Source of the DNA: Comamonas koreensis
GTDB taxonomy: Bacteria > Pseudomonadota > Gammaproteobacteria > Burkholderiales > Burkholderiaceae_C
Direction of reading: 5' to 3'
NCBI RefSeq assembly: GCF_021026195.1
Contig: NZ_JAJNCT010000003.1
Span: 62,001-126,000, forward strand
DNA length: 64,000 bases
Made by a program: the position numbers and the translations under genes. Of the stretch, positions 7,904 to 17,882 are shown one piece after another. Position 1 is the stretch's first letter. Every line of letters starts with the position of its first letter. The notes beneath the pieces were generated by a model. That model had not been told where the DNA came from, ran no database searches, and saw only the letters and a program-made list of their open reading frames with translations.

Positions 7904-7927
7904 ACGCACCCCTGGGTGCGTTTTTTT
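7904..7927 (+). terminator. Rho-independent terminator before hslV
   Basis: ACGCACCC (7904-7911), loop CT, GGGTGCGT (7914-7921), then a run of seven T. It closes the dksA/STAS-protein transcript. Confidence 0.9.
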
Positions 7928-7987
7928 CTGCCTGCAGCGCGGCGGCCTTCTTGGAAAAGCCGGGCCAGGCTCTATATAGGCAGGACT

Positions 7988-8533
7988 ATGGAACAGTATC
8001 ACGGCACAACCATCCTCAGCGTGCGGCGCGAAACCCCGCAAGGCATCCAGGTCGCTATCGGCGGCGATGGCCAGGTCACCCTGGGCAATATTGTGGTCAA
8101 GGGCACTGCGCGCAAGGTGCGCAAGCTCTATGGCGGCAAGGTCCTGGCGGGCTTTGCCGGCGCCACGGCCGATGCCTTTACCTTGTTCGAGCGCTTCGAG
8201 GCCAAGCTGGACAAGCACCAGGGCCAGCTGACCCGTGCAGCCATTGAGCTGACCAAGGACTGGCGCACCGACCGCGTGCTGCGCCGTCTGGAAGCGATGC
8301 TGGCAGTGGCCGATCACTCGGCCTCGCTGATCATCACCGGCAATGGCGATGTGCTGGAGCCCGAGCAGGGCATTGTGGCCATCGGATCGGGCGGCGCCTA
8401 TGCGCATTCGGCCGCCAAGGCGCTGCTGAACAACACCGATCTGTCGGCCGAAGAGGTGGTGCGCAAATCGCTGGGCATTGCCGGTGAGCTCTGCATTTAC
8501 ACCAATATGCACCACACCATTGAGACCTTGTAA
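7988..8533 (+). CDS. hslV: ATP-dependent protease HslVU, peptidase subunit HslV
   Basis: A 181-residue proteasome-like peptidase that forms a dodecamer capped by HslU rings in the cytoplasm. The nucleophile is the threonine of TTILSVRR. Here the protein starts [11 protein letters not shown], so the active threonine would be residue 7 after removal of a six-residue propeptide, unlike Escherichia coli where only Met is removed. Conserved blocks [38 protein letters not shown] and [15 protein letters not shown] are present. The start is the ATG at 7988 preceded by AGGCAGG. A CTTGGAA...TATATA pair (7953-7977) lies just upstream and could be a heat-shock promoter, though it is close to the ATG. hslU follows after 84 bases. 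Confidence 0.96.
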   Translation: MEQYHGTTILSVRRETPQGIQVAIGGDGQVTLGNIVVKGTARKVRKLYGGKVLAGFAGATADAFTLFERFEAKLDKHQGQLTRAAIELTKDWRTDRVLRRLEAMLAVADHSASLIITGNGDVLEPEQGIVAIGSGGAYAHSAAKALLNNTDLSAEEVVRKSLGIAGELCIYTNMHHTIETL

Positions 8534-8617
8534 GCGCCCCGCTTGCAGCCCCGCCATTTCCCCACTGATCGACAGCTGTACCCGTTGCTAGGCGGGTGCC
8601 AACCGGATTTTTGCACT

Positions 8618-9934
8618 ATGTCCTCGATGACACCCCAGGAAATCGTTTCTGAACTCGACAACCACATCGTCGGCCAGGCCAATGCCAAGCGGGCCGTCGC
8701 TATCGCGCTGCGCAACCGCTGGCGCCGCCAGCAGGTCGCTGACGGCCTGCGCCAGGAGATCACGCCCAAGAACATCCTGATGATCGGCCCCACCGGCGTA
8801 GGCAAGACCGAGATTGCGCGCCGCCTGGCCAAACTGGCCGATGCGCCCTTCATCAAGGTCGAGGCGACCAAGTTCACCGAGGTGGGCTATGTAGGCAAGG
8901 ATGTGGATGCCATCATCCGCGACCTGGCCGAGGTGGCCGTCAAGCAGACCCGTGCATCGGATGTGAAGAAGCTGCGCGTGCGTGCCGAGGATGCTGCTGA
9001 AGAGCGCATTCTGGATGTGCTGCTGCCGCCCGCCCGCACCGGCGAAGCCGCACCCGATACCAGTACGCGCCAGGTGTTCCGCAAGAAGCTGCGCCAGGGC
9101 GAGCTCAATGACAAGGAAATCGACATCGAGGTGGCTGAAGCCAAGCCCCAGCTGGAGATCATGGGTCCCCAGGGGATGGAAGAGATGGCCGAGCAGCTGC
9201 GCGGCATGTTCAGCCAGATGGGCCAGGAAAAGCGCAAGGTGCGCAAGCTCAAGATCAGCGAAGCGCTGCAACTGATCACCGATGAGGAAGCGGCCAAGCT
9301 GGTGAACGAGGAAGATGTCAAATCCCGCGCGATCGAGAACCTGGAGCAGAACGGCATTGTCTTCATTGACGAGATCGACAAGGTGGCGACGCGCCAGGAA
9401 ACCAGCGGCAGCGATGTTTCCCGCCAGGGCGTGCAGCGGGATCTGCTGCCGCTGGTCGAAGGCACGGCCGTGTCGACCAAGTACGGCATTGTGAAGACCG
9501 ACCACATCCTGTTCATTGCGTCGGGCGCGTTCCATCTGGCCAAACCCAGTGACCTGATCCCCGAGCTGCAGGGGCGGTTTCCGATCCGCGTCGAGCTGGG
9601 CTCGCTGTCGGTGCAGGATTTCGAGGCCATCCTGACGCAAACCCATGCATCCCTGATCAAGCAGTACGAAGCGCTGCTGGCCACCGAAGGCGTGAAGCTG
9701 CAGTTTGAAGCCGAGGGCATCACCCGTTTGGCGCGCATTGCCTTTGACGTCAATGAGCGCACCGAAAACATCGGTGCCCGCCGCCTCGCCACGGTGATGG
9801 AGCGGCTGCTCGAAGAGATCAGCTTTGATGCCACCAAGCTCGGTGGACAGGCGGTGGTGATTGACGCCGCCTATGTCGACCAGCGCCTGGGATCCCTGAG
9901 CCAGAACGAGGATCTGTCTCGTTACATTCTCTAA
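8618..9934 (+). CDS. hslU: ATP-dependent protease HslVU, ATPase subunit HslU
   Basis: A 438-residue AAA+ unfoldase that feeds proteins to HslV. Walker A is [15 protein letters not shown] (about residues 57-71), GYVGKDVD is the pore motif, Walker B is [10 protein letters not shown], and sensor 2 lies in [21 protein letters not shown]. The intermediate domain spans roughly residues 110-240. The C-terminus ends SRYIL, close to the family tail that docks into HslV. Length matches the family. The start [10 protein letters not shown] at 8618 is used; an in-frame ATG at 8627 is possible. A strong terminator follows at 9966-10000, so hslVU is a closed unit separate from the dcw cluster. Confidence 0.97.
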   Translation: MSSMTPQEIVSELDNHIVGQANAKRAVAIALRNRWRRQQVADGLRQEITPKNILMIGPTGVGKTEIARRLAKLADAPFIKVEATKFTEVGYVGKDVDAIIRDLAEVAVKQTRASDVKKLRVRAEDAAEERILDVLLPPARTGEAAPDTSTRQVFRKKLRQGELNDKEIDIEVAEAKPQLEIMGPQGMEEMAEQLRGMFSQMGQEKRKVRKLKISEALQLITDEEAAKLVNEEDVKSRAIENLEQNGIVFIDEIDKVATRQETSGSDVSRQGVQRDLLPLVEGTAVSTKYGIVKTDHILFIASGAFHLAKPSDLIPELQGRFPIRVELGSLSVQDFEAILTQTHASLIKQYEALLATEGVKLQFEAEGITRLARIAFDVNERTENIGARRLATVMERLLEEISFDATKLGGQAVVIDAAYVDQRLGSLSQNEDLSRYIL

Positions 9935-9965
9935 CCCAGATTGCGCTTTGTGGCGCAGTTTTGTG

Positions 9966-10000
9966 CAAGTGCCCGCCCTGGTTGGCGGGCACTTGCTTTT
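9966..10000 (+). terminator. Rho-independent terminator after hslVU
   Basis: Twelve-base arms CAAGTGCCCGCC (9966-9977) and GGCGGGCACTTG (9984-9995) with loop CTGGTT, followed by CTTTTC. A very stable stem that separates hslVU from mraZ. Confidence 0.9.
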
Positions 10001-10249
10001 CGTCCAGCCGCCGCAACTGGGCTTGTAGGAGAACGTCTAGTTTTGTAACAAAAGCCTGGGAGATGGTAATCCCTGATAGCGCCGATTTTGCTAAGAGTCT
10101 GGATATAGAGGCGATTGTAAGTGCCTATCAAATAAGAAGATTTTTATGAACGTTTTTTCGTGGTGTGCGTTATAAGTTATTGATTTACTTGTATTTTCAT
10201 TGCAAATCATTGTCGTGAAATGTGGCGCGCTCTGGAATTCCTGATACAG
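10001..10249. other. AT-rich stretch upstream of the dcw cluster, no gene seen
   Basis: About 250 bases that are visibly richer in A and T than the flanks. It contains the palindrome TTTTGT-A-ACAAAA (10041-10053) and several TATA-like boxes. I see no coding sequence with a ribosome site. It probably carries promoters for mraZ, but I cannot choose one. Confidence 0.4.
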
Positions 10250-10289
10250 TGGGGAAAAGTGCAGTTTTGTGGGAAAAAGTGCACTTGCC
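10250..10289 (+). promoter_or_regulatory. MraZ-box array (10-base repeats) upstream of mraZ
   Basis: Four consecutive 10-base units start at 10250, 10260, 10270 and 10280: TGGGGAAAAG, TGCAGTTTTG, TGGGAAAAAG, TGCACTTGCC. The first and third carry the TGGG core that MraZ recognises; the second and fourth keep only the TG. Known MraZ operators are direct TGGG repeats with a 10-base period before the dcw operon, where MraZ represses its own operon. The array lies 34-73 bases before the mraZ start. Confidence 0.7.
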
Positions 10290-10322
10290 TGTCCTCCGAA
10301 ACCCCGAACCAGAGACCACACC

Positions 10323-10748
10323 GTGTTTCAAGGAGCTTCCTCACTCAGTCTTGATGCGAAAGGTCGGTTGTCCATACCGACCCGGCATCGTGACGCGCTG
10401 ACGAAGCCGGGCCCGACCCTCACCATTACCCGCCATCCCCATGGCTGCCTGATGATCTTCCCGCAGGATGCCTGGGCGGTTTTCAGCGCGCGGATGGCGC
10501 AGGTCAAGATGGGTGAGCAGGTGCTCAAGCGGATTTTTCTGGGTAGCGCGATGGATGTGGAAATGGATGGCACCGGCCGCGTGCTGGTATCTCCCGAGCT
10601 GCGTGCTGCTGCCAACATCTCCAAGGATGCGATTCTGATGGGGATGGGCAGCCATTTTGAATTGTGGGACAAGGCGACGTACGAGAAGCAGGAGGCTGAA
10701 GCCCTGCAGAATCTGCCGCCCGATGCCCTGGATAACTTTGCATTCTGA
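10323..10748 (+). CDS. mraZ: Transcriptional regulator MraZ
   Basis: A 141-residue regulator with two AbrB-like SpoVT/MraZ domains. It forms a ring and binds the TGGG repeats before its own operon. The start is a GTG at 10323, giving the family N-terminus (M)[23 protein letters not shown]. An upstream in-frame GTG at 10269 lies within the operator repeats and would add 18 non-conserved residues. The second domain contains [17 protein letters not shown]. It is the first gene of the dcw cluster, with rsmH 7 bases downstream. Confidence 0.95.
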   Translation: MFQGASSLSLDAKGRLSIPTRHRDALTKPGPTLTITRHPHGCLMIFPQDAWAVFSARMAQVKMGEQVLKRIFLGSAMDVEMDGTGRVLVSPELRAAANISKDAILMGMGSHFELWDKATYEKQEAEALQNLPPDALDNFAF

Positions 10749-10755
10749 GGTGCAT

Positions 10756-11685
10756 GTGGAAACCAAGAACTACCTGCACACTACCGTCCTGCTGAACGAA
10801 GCCGTCGATGCCTTGTTGGAGGCCAGCGTCGACATGGACCCGGTCTTTGTCGATGGGACTTTCGGCAGAGGCGGGCACTCCCGCCTGGTGCTGTCCAAGT
10901 TGCCGGCCGAGGGCCGGCTCATTGCTTTTGACAAGGACGTCGAGGCGATTGCCGAGGCCGGCAAGATTGCGGACGCCCGTTTTTCCATTCGCCATGAGGG
11001 CTTCAGCCACATGGCGCAGCTGCCTGCCGCATCGGTGGCAGGCGTGCTGCTGGATCTGGGAGTCAGCTCCCCGCAGATCGACAGTCCCGAGCGCGGCTTC
11101 AGTTTCCGCTTCGATGGCCCGCTCGACATGCGCATGGACACCACCCGAGGCCAGAGTGTGGCCGAGTGGTTGCAAGAGGCGGAAACACAGCAAATAGCGG
11201 AGGTGATTCGTGACTTCGGTGAAGAACGGTTTGCTGGGCCCATTGCAAAGGCGATTGTTGCGCGGCGGGAGGCTGGCTCGCCAGTCGCCACCACTGCCGA
11301 TCTGGCCGAGCTCGTGGCTGGCACAGTCAAGACCCGCGAGGCTGGGCAAAATCCAGCCACGCGGACATTCCAGGCTCTTCGGATTTTCATTAATGCCGAG
11401 CTCGAAGAGCTCGAGCAGGCGCTAGAGGCCAGCCTGCGGGTGCTGGCACCCGGCGGCCGTCTGGTGGTGATCAGCTTCCACTCGCTGGAAGACCGCATCG
11501 TCAAGCAGTTCATCGCCAAGCATTCCAAAGAGGTGTTCGATCGTCGCGCACCCTTTGCAGCGCCCAAGCCGATGCTGCTCAAGGCGCTGGACCGCATCAA
11601 GCCCAGCGAGGCGGAGGTGTCTGCCAACCCACGCGCCCGCAGTGCGGTGATGCGCGTGGCCGAACGTACCGAGGTGGCTGCATGA
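10756..11685 (+). CDS. rsmH: 16S rRNA (cytosine(1402)-N(4))-methyltransferase RsmH (MraW)
   Basis: A 309-residue SAM-dependent enzyme that methylates N4 of C1402 in the 16S rRNA P site. The SAM motif is [12 protein letters not shown] near residue 30, with FDKDVEAI and [14 protein letters not shown] following. The C-terminal block is [20 protein letters not shown]. The start is placed at GTG 10756, five bases after GAGG; GTG 10750 is an alternative. It is almost contiguous with mraZ, and ftsL begins 40 bases after its stop. Confidence 0.95.
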   Translation: METKNYLHTTVLLNEAVDALLEASVDMDPVFVDGTFGRGGHSRLVLSKLPAEGRLIAFDKDVEAIAEAGKIADARFSIRHEGFSHMAQLPAASVAGVLLDLGVSSPQIDSPERGFSFRFDGPLDMRMDTTRGQSVAEWLQEAETQQIAEVIRDFGEERFAGPIAKAIVARREAGSPVATTADLAELVAGTVKTREAGQNPATRTFQALRIFINAELEELEQALEASLRVLAPGGRLVVISFHSLEDRIVKQFIAKHSKEVFDRRAPFAAPKPMLLKALDRIKPSEAEVSANPRARSAVMRVAERTEVAA

Positions 11686-11725
11686 CGACCCGCAGCTTGC
11701 CCGGCATCTGCAGCAGGAGGCGGCT

Positions 11726-12013
11726 GTGCTGTTGCGCCTGAACATTCTGCTGCTCATGGTGACGATCGTCAGCGCGATGGCGCTGGTGCAGTCGCAGTAT
11801 GAATCGCGCAAGCTGTTCACCGAACTGGACCGCGCGCTGGCCGAGTCGCGCCAGCTGGAGACAGACCACCAGCGCCTGCAGGTGGAAAAGCGGGCCCAGG
11901 CCACGCCGCTGCGGCTGGAGCAGCTCGCCCGCGAAAAGTGGGGCATGCAGACAGCCACGCCAGCCGTCACAGTGTATGTGCCTGAGCCAGGCAACGGATC
12001 GGTGGCGCCATGA
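11726..12013 (+). CDS. ftsL: Cell division protein FtsL
   Basis: A 95-residue single-pass inner-membrane protein of the FtsQLB complex. It has a membrane segment at about residues 4-20 (LNILLLMVTIVSAMALV), then a periplasmic coiled coil (ESRKLFTELDRALAESRQLETDHQRLQVEKRAQ), then the LEQLAREKWGM segment that contacts FtsW/FtsI. The start is GTG 11726, seven bases after AGGAGG. Its TGA overlaps the ATG of ftsI. Sequence identity in this family is low, so position in the cluster supports the call. Confidence 0.92.
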   Translation: MLLRLNILLLMVTIVSAMALVQSQYESRKLFTELDRALAESRQLETDHQRLQVEKRAQATPLRLEQLAREKWGMQTATPAVTVYVPEPGNGSVAP

Positions 12014-13755
12014 GCAAGGACATGCGCTACTCCACCAGCCCCTTGCTGGCCGAGCGCACGCCGATGTGGCGCAGCCGCTTCATCATGATTGGCCTGGCGC
12101 TGGCGTTTACCGGCCTGATTGGCCGCGCCGCTTATGTGCAGGTCATCGGCAATGATTTCTTTCTGCGCCAGGGTGAAGTGCGCTTTGCCCGCACCATCGA
12201 GCTGCCTGCGAACCGGGGCCGCATCCTGGACCGCAATGGCCTGATTCTGGCCTCCAGCGTGCCCGCTGCCAGCATCTGGGCGATTCCCGAAGATGTGGAC
12301 CAGGACGACCCGGCGACCAAGGGCAAGATTGCCGAGATCGCCAAGCTGATGGGCATGCCCCAGGCGCAGCTCGATGCGAAGCTGGCCGATGAGGACAAGT
12401 CCTTTGTCTGGATCAAGCGCCAGCTCGATTGGGACATCGGGCAGAAGATCAAGGCGCTGGATGTCAAGGGCATCTACCTGCGCAAGGAATACAAGCGCCA
12501 GTACCCCGAAGGTGAGTCTGCAGCCCACGTTGTGGGCTTTACCAATGTGGAAGACCAGGGCCAGGAAGGCATGGAGCTGGCCTTCAACACCGAGCTGGGC
12601 GGCAAAGCCGGCTCGCGCCGCGTGATCAAGGACCGCCTAGGCCGCATTGTGGAGGGTGTGGGTGTGGAGACGCCGCCGCAAGAGGGCCAGGACATCCAGC
12701 TGTCCATCGACAGCAAGGTGCAGTTCTTCGCCTACCAGAAGCTGCGCGACCAGGTAGCGGCCTTCAAGGCCAAGGCCGGCAGCGTGGTGGTGATGGATGC
12801 CCATACCGGCGAAGTGCTGGCGCTGGCCAACTACCCCAGCTATGACCCGAACAACCGCTCGCGCCTGACCGGCGAGCAGCTGCGCAACCGCGCGATTACC
12901 GACACTTTCGAACCCGGCTCGACGATGAAGCCCATTACCGTAGGCACGGCGCTGGAGCTGGGCCGGGTCAAGAACACCACCATCATCGACACCGCCCCGG
13001 GGCGCTATGCGATTGGCGGCTTCACCATCAGCGACACCCACAACTATGGCGCGCTGACGGTGGATGGCGTGATCCAGAAGTCCAGCAACGTGGGCGCGCT
13101 CAAGGTAGCGCAGAAGATGACGCCGCAAGAGATGTGGAATGTGCACTCGGCGCTGGGTTACGGCCAAAAGCCCCAGATCGCGTTCCCGGGTGCGGCCAGT
13201 GGCCGCCTGCGTCCCTGGAAGAGCTGGAAGCCGGTCGAGCAGGCCACCATCTCCTACGGCTACGGCCTCTCGGCCTCGCTGTTCCAGATGGCGCGTTCCT
13301 ACACCGTGTTCTCGAACGACGGCAATGTGATTCCCGCGACCATGCTCAAGCGCGCAGGCCGCCCCGCTGGCACGCCGGTGTTCTCCAAGAAGACTGCCGA
13401 GTTGGTGCGCCACATGCTGTGGATGGCCGCTGGCCCCGGCGGTACGGGCCAGAAGGCGCAGACTGTGGGCTACTCCATCGGCGGCAAGTCGGGTACGGCC
13501 CGCAAGCAGCAGGGCCGGGGCTATGCCGCAGGCAAGTACCGCGCCTGGTTCACCGGCATTGCACCGATTGAGAACCCACGCATCATCGTGGCCGTGATGG
13601 TCGATGAACCCAGCCAGGGCAGCTTTTACGGCGGTACCGTCGCCGGCCCGGTGTTCAGTGAAGTGGTGCAGCAAACCCTGCGCCTGATGGGCGTGCAGCC
13701 TGATATGTCGGTCAAGCCGCAGATCGTGGCCAACGATGTGGAGGAGCCGCTATGA
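12010..13755 (+). CDS. ftsI: Penicillin-binding protein 3, septal peptidoglycan transpeptidase FtsI
   Basis: A 581-residue class B PBP that crosslinks septal peptidoglycan together with FtsW. A membrane anchor lies at about residues 23-43 and the pedestal domain at about 60-230. The transpeptidase motifs are all present: STMK (in EPGSTMKPITV, catalytic serine near residue 304), SSN (KSSNVGALKVA) and KSGT (GGKSGTARK). The N-terminal domain begins RTIELPANRGRILDRNG, as in the family. Start and stop overlap ftsL and murE by four bases each, so translation is coupled. Confidence 0.97.
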   Translation: MSKDMRYSTSPLLAERTPMWRSRFIMIGLALAFTGLIGRAAYVQVIGNDFFLRQGEVRFARTIELPANRGRILDRNGLILASSVPAASIWAIPEDVDQDDPATKGKIAEIAKLMGMPQAQLDAKLADEDKSFVWIKRQLDWDIGQKIKALDVKGIYLRKEYKRQYPEGESAAHVVGFTNVEDQGQEGMELAFNTELGGKAGSRRVIKDRLGRIVEGVGVETPPQEGQDIQLSIDSKVQFFAYQKLRDQVAAFKAKAGSVVVMDAHTGEVLALANYPSYDPNNRSRLTGEQLRNRAITDTFEPGSTMKPITVGTALELGRVKNTTIIDTAPGRYAIGGFTISDTHNYGALTVDGVIQKSSNVGALKVAQKMTPQEMWNVHSALGYGQKPQIAFPGAASGRLRPWKSWKPVEQATISYGYGLSASLFQMARSYTVFSNDGNVIPATMLKRAGRPAGTPVFSKKTAELVRHMLWMAAGPGGTGQKAQTVGYSIGGKSGTARKQQGRGYAAGKYRAWFTGIAPIENPRIIVAVMVDEPSQGSFYGGTVAGPVFSEVVQQTLRLMGVQPDMSVKPQIVANDVEEPL

Positions 13756-15287
13756 GCGCGACCACGACCGTGGCCACCGTCCACAGCACTGCCGCCGCCG
13801 TTGAATGGCTGCGCGAGCGTGTGACCAGCAGCACCTTGCAAACCGACAGCCGCCAGGTGCAGGCCGGCGATGCCTTCATCGCCTGGCCGGGTGGCGTCAA
13901 CGATGGCCGCGCCTATGTGACGCAGGCCGTGCAGCGCGGCGCCGCCGCCTGCCTGGTGGAGCAGGCTGGCTTGGATCAGTTTGATCTGCAAGGCATGCCG
14001 GTTGCGGCCATGCCGGGCTTGAAGGCCGCCACTGGCCCGATCGCCAGCGCCTGGTTTGGCCAGCCCAGCGAGCAGCTGGATGTATTGGCCGTGACGGGCA
14101 CCAATGGCAAGACCAGCATCAGCTGGTGGCTGGCCCAGGCGGTGAGCCATCTCTGCGAAGCCGGCGTGCTGCAGCACCGGGGCTGCGCCATGGTCGGCAC
14201 CCTGGGTGTCGGCATTCCGCCGCACCAGCTCGATGTGACCGGCATGACCACCCCCGATCCGGTGCTGCTGCAGCGCGCCTTCCGGGGCTTTGCCGATGCC
14301 GGCTACGGCGCTTGCGCGATCGAGGCCTCGTCCATCGGCATTGCCGAGCACCGCCTGGCGGGCACACGCATCCGGTTGGCCATCTTTACGAATTTCACCC
14401 AGGACCACCTGGACTACCACGGCAGCATGGACGCCTACTGGGCCGCCAAGGAGGCGTTGTTCCATTGGTCCGGCCTGCAATCGGCCGTGGTCAACCTGGA
14501 CGACGCCCGGGGTGCGGCACTGGTGGCATCCTTGGCCGGTGGTGCGCTGGATCTGTGGACCGTTTCCGTGGATAAGCCCAACCAGGCCCGTCTGTCTGCC
14601 CAGTCCATCCGCGCGGGCGACCGTGGCCTGGTGTTCGAGGTCGTAGAGGCCGGCGCCGAAGCCGCTGCCGTGACCCTGCACAGCCAGGTGATTGGCCAGT
14701 ACAACGTGCTCAACCTGCTGCAGGTGATGGCCAGCCTGCGGGTGCTGGGTGCGAGCTTGCAGCAGGCGGCTGAGGCTTGCGCGGTGCTGGCGGCCGTGCC
14801 GGGCCGCATGGAACAGGTCAGCCAGGAGGGTGCGCCCTTGGTGGCCATCGACTACGCCCACACCCCCGATGCGCTGGAAAAGGCCTTGCAGGCGCTGCGC
14901 CCGCTGGCTGTGCAGCGCGGCGGCCAGCTGTGGTGTGTGTTTGGCTGTGGCGGCAACCGCGATGCTGGCAAGCGCCCGCTGATGGGCCGCATTGCCCAGG
15001 CGGGTGCCGACGAAGTGGTGGTGACCAGCGACAACCCGCGCGGCGAGCAGCCCCAGGCCATCATCGACGACATCTTGCGCGGCATGACGCCCGATGCGCA
15101 TTGGCATGTACAGGCCGACCGCGCGGCCGCCATCGCAGAGGTGGTGCTGCGCGCGTCCAGCCAGGATGTGATTTTGCTGGCCGGCAAGGGCCATGAGGAT
15201 TACCAGGAAGTGGCCGGCGTGAAGCTGCCCTTTCTCGATGCCGCGCAGGCCCATGCTGCGCTGGCCAAGCGGAAAGAACAACTATGA
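13752..15287 (+). CDS. murE: UDP-MurNAc-L-Ala-D-Glu:meso-diaminopimelate ligase MurE
   Basis: A 511-residue Mur ligase that adds the third residue of the stem peptide. It has an N-terminal substrate domain (TDSRQVQAGDAFIAWPG), the P-loop GTNGKTSISWW near residue 117, the central MTTPDPVLLQ and the C-terminal GCGGNRDAGKRPLMG. The motif SDNPR (TSDNPRGEQ) is the signature for meso-diaminopimelate over lysine. A carbamylated-lysine segment is visible near WAAKEALF. It overlaps ftsI and murF by four bases. Confidence 0.97.
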   Translation: MSATTTVATVHSTAAAVEWLRERVTSSTLQTDSRQVQAGDAFIAWPGGVNDGRAYVTQAVQRGAAACLVEQAGLDQFDLQGMPVAAMPGLKAATGPIASAWFGQPSEQLDVLAVTGTNGKTSISWWLAQAVSHLCEAGVLQHRGCAMVGTLGVGIPPHQLDVTGMTTPDPVLLQRAFRGFADAGYGACAIEASSIGIAEHRLAGTRIRLAIFTNFTQDHLDYHGSMDAYWAAKEALFHWSGLQSAVVNLDDARGAALVASLAGGALDLWTVSVDKPNQARLSAQSIRAGDRGLVFEVVEAGAEAAAVTLHSQVIGQYNVLNLLQVMASLRVLGASLQQAAEACAVLAAVPGRMEQVSQEGAPLVAIDYAHTPDALEKALQALRPLAVQRGGQLWCVFGCGGNRDAGKRPLMGRIAQAGADEVVVTSDNPRGEQPQAIIDDILRGMTPDAHWHVQADRAAAIAEVVLRASSQDVILLAGKGHEDYQEVAGVKLPFLDAAQAHAALAKRKEQL

Positions 15288-16705
15288 GCATGATGACCCT
15301 GCACCAGGCGCTGGGCTTCATACAGCCCCTTGTCCCCCAGGCCCGACTGGTGGGAGATGGTGCAGTGCCGCTGCTGCGCGTCCATTCGGACTCGCGCAGT
15401 TTGCAGGCCGGTGATTTGTTTGTGGCGCTCAAGGGTGAGCGCTTCGATGCCAACCAGTTTCTGGCCCAGGCCCAGGCATCAGGTGCGGCGGCCGCGCTGT
15501 GCCATGCCGACCCCGCCGAGGCCGGCCTGCCCGGCATTGTGGTGCCCGATACCCTGGCTGCGCTGGGTGCCTTGGCCACCGGTTGGCGTGCGCAGTTCCC
15601 GCTGCCGCTGATTGCGGTGACGGGCAGCAATGGCAAGACCACGGTCACCCAGATGCTGGCGAGCATCCTGCGCGCCCATGCCGGCGATGCCGCCTGGGCC
15701 ACGCGTGGCAACCTGAACAACGAGATCGGCGTGCCGCTGACCCTGCTGGGCCTGACGGCTGCGCACTGCGCTGCCGTGGTCGAGCTGGGCATGAACCACC
15801 CTGGCGAAATCGCCGTGCTGGCCGCGATGGCGCAGCCCCAGGTGGCTCTGGTCAACAACGCCCAGCGCGAGCACCAGGAGTTCATGCACACGGTGGAAGC
15901 CGTGGCCCGCGAAAACGGCAGCGTGCTGGCCGCGCTGCCGGCCGATGGCGTGGCCGTGTTCCCTGCCGGTGATGTCTATACCCCCTTGTGGCAAGAACTG
16001 GCTGCCGGCAGGGCGACCTGCCTGTTCGGCGAACAGGCCGATGGTGCCCAGGCCTATGCCAGCGATGTGCTGTGGCGCGATGGCGCCTGGCAGCTGCAGC
16101 TGCACCTGCCCGATGGCACAGCGCCCGTGGTGCTGCAGATTGCCGGCCGCCACAACGTGCGCAATGCGCTGGCCGCTGCCGCGTCGGCCCATGCCGCCGG
16201 TGTGCCGCTGGCCGCGATTGCCCAGGGCCTGTCGGCGTTCGAGCCGGTCAAGGGCCGCTCGCGCGCGCTGGCGTTGCCCGTCGCGGGCCGCAGCCTGACG
16301 GTGGTCGACGACAGCTACAACGCCAACCCGGATTCGGTAGAGGCCGCGATCCAGGTGCTGGCCGAGCTGCCGGCTGCCCAGCTCCTGGTGCTGGGTGATA
16401 TGGGCGAGGTGGGCGACCAAGGGCCCCGGTTCCATGCCGAAGCCGGCGCGCTGGCCAAGCAGCAAGGCATCGCCCAGCTGTTTACTTTGGGTGCCCAAAG
16501 CCAGTCGGCCGCCGAGGCCTTCGGTGAGGGGGCCCAGCATTTCGAGAGCATGCCTGCGTTGCAGGATGCGGTGTGCAAATTGATGCCTCAATTGGGCAGT
16601 GTGTTGGTCAAAGGTTCGCGGTTCATGAAGATGGAGCAAGTGGTGCAGGCGATGCAGTCGTGCGCAGACAAGGGGCCCAGCGCCCGTGAGGAGGCCGCAT
16701 GCTGA
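15284..16705 (+). CDS. murF: UDP-MurNAc-tripeptide:D-Ala-D-Ala ligase MurF
   Basis: A 473-residue Mur ligase that attaches the D-Ala-D-Ala dipeptide. It shows [23 protein letters not shown] at the N-terminus, the P-loop [14 protein letters not shown] near residue 112, the [11 protein letters not shown] block, [10 protein letters not shown] and the C-terminal [15 protein letters not shown]. These are the standard MurF signatures. It overlaps murE by four bases and mraY by seven. Length is typical. Confidence 0.97.
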   Translation: MSMMTLHQALGFIQPLVPQARLVGDGAVPLLRVHSDSRSLQAGDLFVALKGERFDANQFLAQAQASGAAAALCHADPAEAGLPGIVVPDTLAALGALATGWRAQFPLPLIAVTGSNGKTTVTQMLASILRAHAGDAAWATRGNLNNEIGVPLTLLGLTAAHCAAVVELGMNHPGEIAVLAAMAQPQVALVNNAQREHQEFMHTVEAVARENGSVLAALPADGVAVFPAGDVYTPLWQELAAGRATCLFGEQADGAQAYASDVLWRDGAWQLQLHLPDGTAPVVLQIAGRHNVRNALAAAASAHAAGVPLAAIAQGLSAFEPVKGRSRALALPVAGRSLTVVDDSYNANPDSVEAAIQVLAELPAAQLLVLGDMGEVGDQGPRFHAEAGALAKQQGIAQLFTLGAQSQSAAEAFGEGAQHFESMPALQDAVCKLMPQLGSVLVKGSRFMKMEQVVQAMQSCADKGPSAREEAAC

Positions 16706-17877
16706 TTGTGCTCGCCAGCTGGTTGCAAAGCCTGTCGCCCGAATTCGGCTTTCTGCGCATCTTCCAGTACCTGACCTTCCGCGCCGTGATGGCGGCGATG
16801 ACGGCGCTGGTGATTGGCCTGGTGGCCGGCCCCAAGGTGATCCGCACCTTGTCTGCGCTGAAGATCGGCCAGCCCATCCGAGGCTATGCGATGCAAAGCC
16901 ATTTGAGCAAGAGCGGCACGCCCACAATGGGCGGCGTGCTGATCCTGTTGGCGATCACCATCTCGACCGTGCTGTGGTTTGACCTGTCCAACCGCTTTGT
17001 CTGGGTGGTGCTGATCGTCACCTGGGGTTTTGGTGCCATTGGCTGGGTCGATGACTGGCGCAAGGTGGTCAATAAGGACCCCGAAGGCATGCGCTCGCGC
17101 GAGAAGTATTTCTGGCAGTCGGTGCTGGGCCTGGCTGCCGCGCTGGCCCTGGTGTTCTGCATCTCGGAAAACACCAATGCCGAGGTCTGGAGCCTGTTCG
17201 TCAGCTGGGTGCAGTCGGGCTTCTCGCTGGATCTGCCGCCCAATGCCGGCCTGATGGTGCCCTTCTTTAAGCAGGTGAACTACCCGCTGGGCGTGCTGGG
17301 CTTTGTGATCATGACCTACCTGGTCATCGTCGGCGCCAGCAACGCGGTCAACCTGACCGATGGCCTCGATGGCCTAGCCATCATGCCGGTGGTCATGGTC
17401 GGCTCGGCACTGGGCGTGTTCGCCTATGTGACCGGCAGCGTCAATTTCTCGCGCTACCTGCTGTTCCCGCACATTGGCGGCACCGGGGAGTTGCTGGTGT
17501 TCTGCTGCGCGATGACGGGCGCGGGCCTGGCTTTCCTGTGGTTCAACACCCACCCAGCCCAGGTCTTCATGGGCGATGTGGGCGCGCTGGCCCTGGGCGG
17601 TGCGCTGGGCACGATTGCGGTGATCGTCCGGCAAGAGATTGTGCTGGCCATCATGGGCGGCATCTTTGTGGCCGAGGCCGTGTCCGTGATGATGCAGGTG
17701 GTCTGGTTCAAGTACACCAAGAAGCGCTATGGCGAAGGCCGGCGCCTGTTGAAGATGGCCCCCTTGCACCACCACTTTGAAAAGAGCGGCTGGCGCGAAA
17801 CCCAGGTCGTCGTGCGTTTCTGGATCATCACGATGCTGCTGTGTCTGATCGGTCTGTCTACCCTGAAGCTGCGGTGA
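16699..17877 (+). CDS. mraY: Phospho-MurNAc-pentapeptide transferase MraY
   Basis: A 392-residue membrane enzyme that makes lipid I from UDP-MurNAc-pentapeptide and undecaprenyl phosphate. It has about ten membrane segments. Catalytic landmarks are WVDDWRK (first Asp pair), [13 protein letters not shown], the loop Asp in [11 protein letters not shown] and the histidine cluster [11 protein letters not shown]. Length is slightly over the Escherichia coli enzyme because of a longer loop around residues 150-180. It overlaps murF, and murD starts about six bases after its stop. Confidence 0.97.
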   Translation: MLIVLASWLQSLSPEFGFLRIFQYLTFRAVMAAMTALVIGLVAGPKVIRTLSALKIGQPIRGYAMQSHLSKSGTPTMGGVLILLAITISTVLWFDLSNRFVWVVLIVTWGFGAIGWVDDWRKVVNKDPEGMRSREKYFWQSVLGLAAALALVFCISENTNAEVWSLFVSWVQSGFSLDLPPNAGLMVPFFKQVNYPLGVLGFVIMTYLVIVGASNAVNLTDGLDGLAIMPVVMVGSALGVFAYVTGSVNFSRYLLFPHIGGTGELLVFCCAMTGAGLAFLWFNTHPAQVFMGDVGALALGGALGTIAVIVRQEIVLAIMGGIFVAEAVSVMMQVVWFKYTKKRYGEGRRLLKMAPLHHHFEKSGWRETQVVVRFWIITMLLCLIGLSTLKLR

Positions 17878-17882
17878 GCACC

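Noticed and set aside
7953..7977. Sigma32-type heat-shock promoter before hslV (CTTGGAA...TATATA)
   Set aside because: The -35 half fits, but the -10 lacks the CCCC core and the box is only about ten bases from the ATG. Mentioned with hslV but not listed as a feature.
10091..10321. Short minus-strand frame of 76 codons in the AT-rich region before mraZ
   Set aside because: It runs through the MraZ-box array, has no ribosome site, and resembles no known protein.
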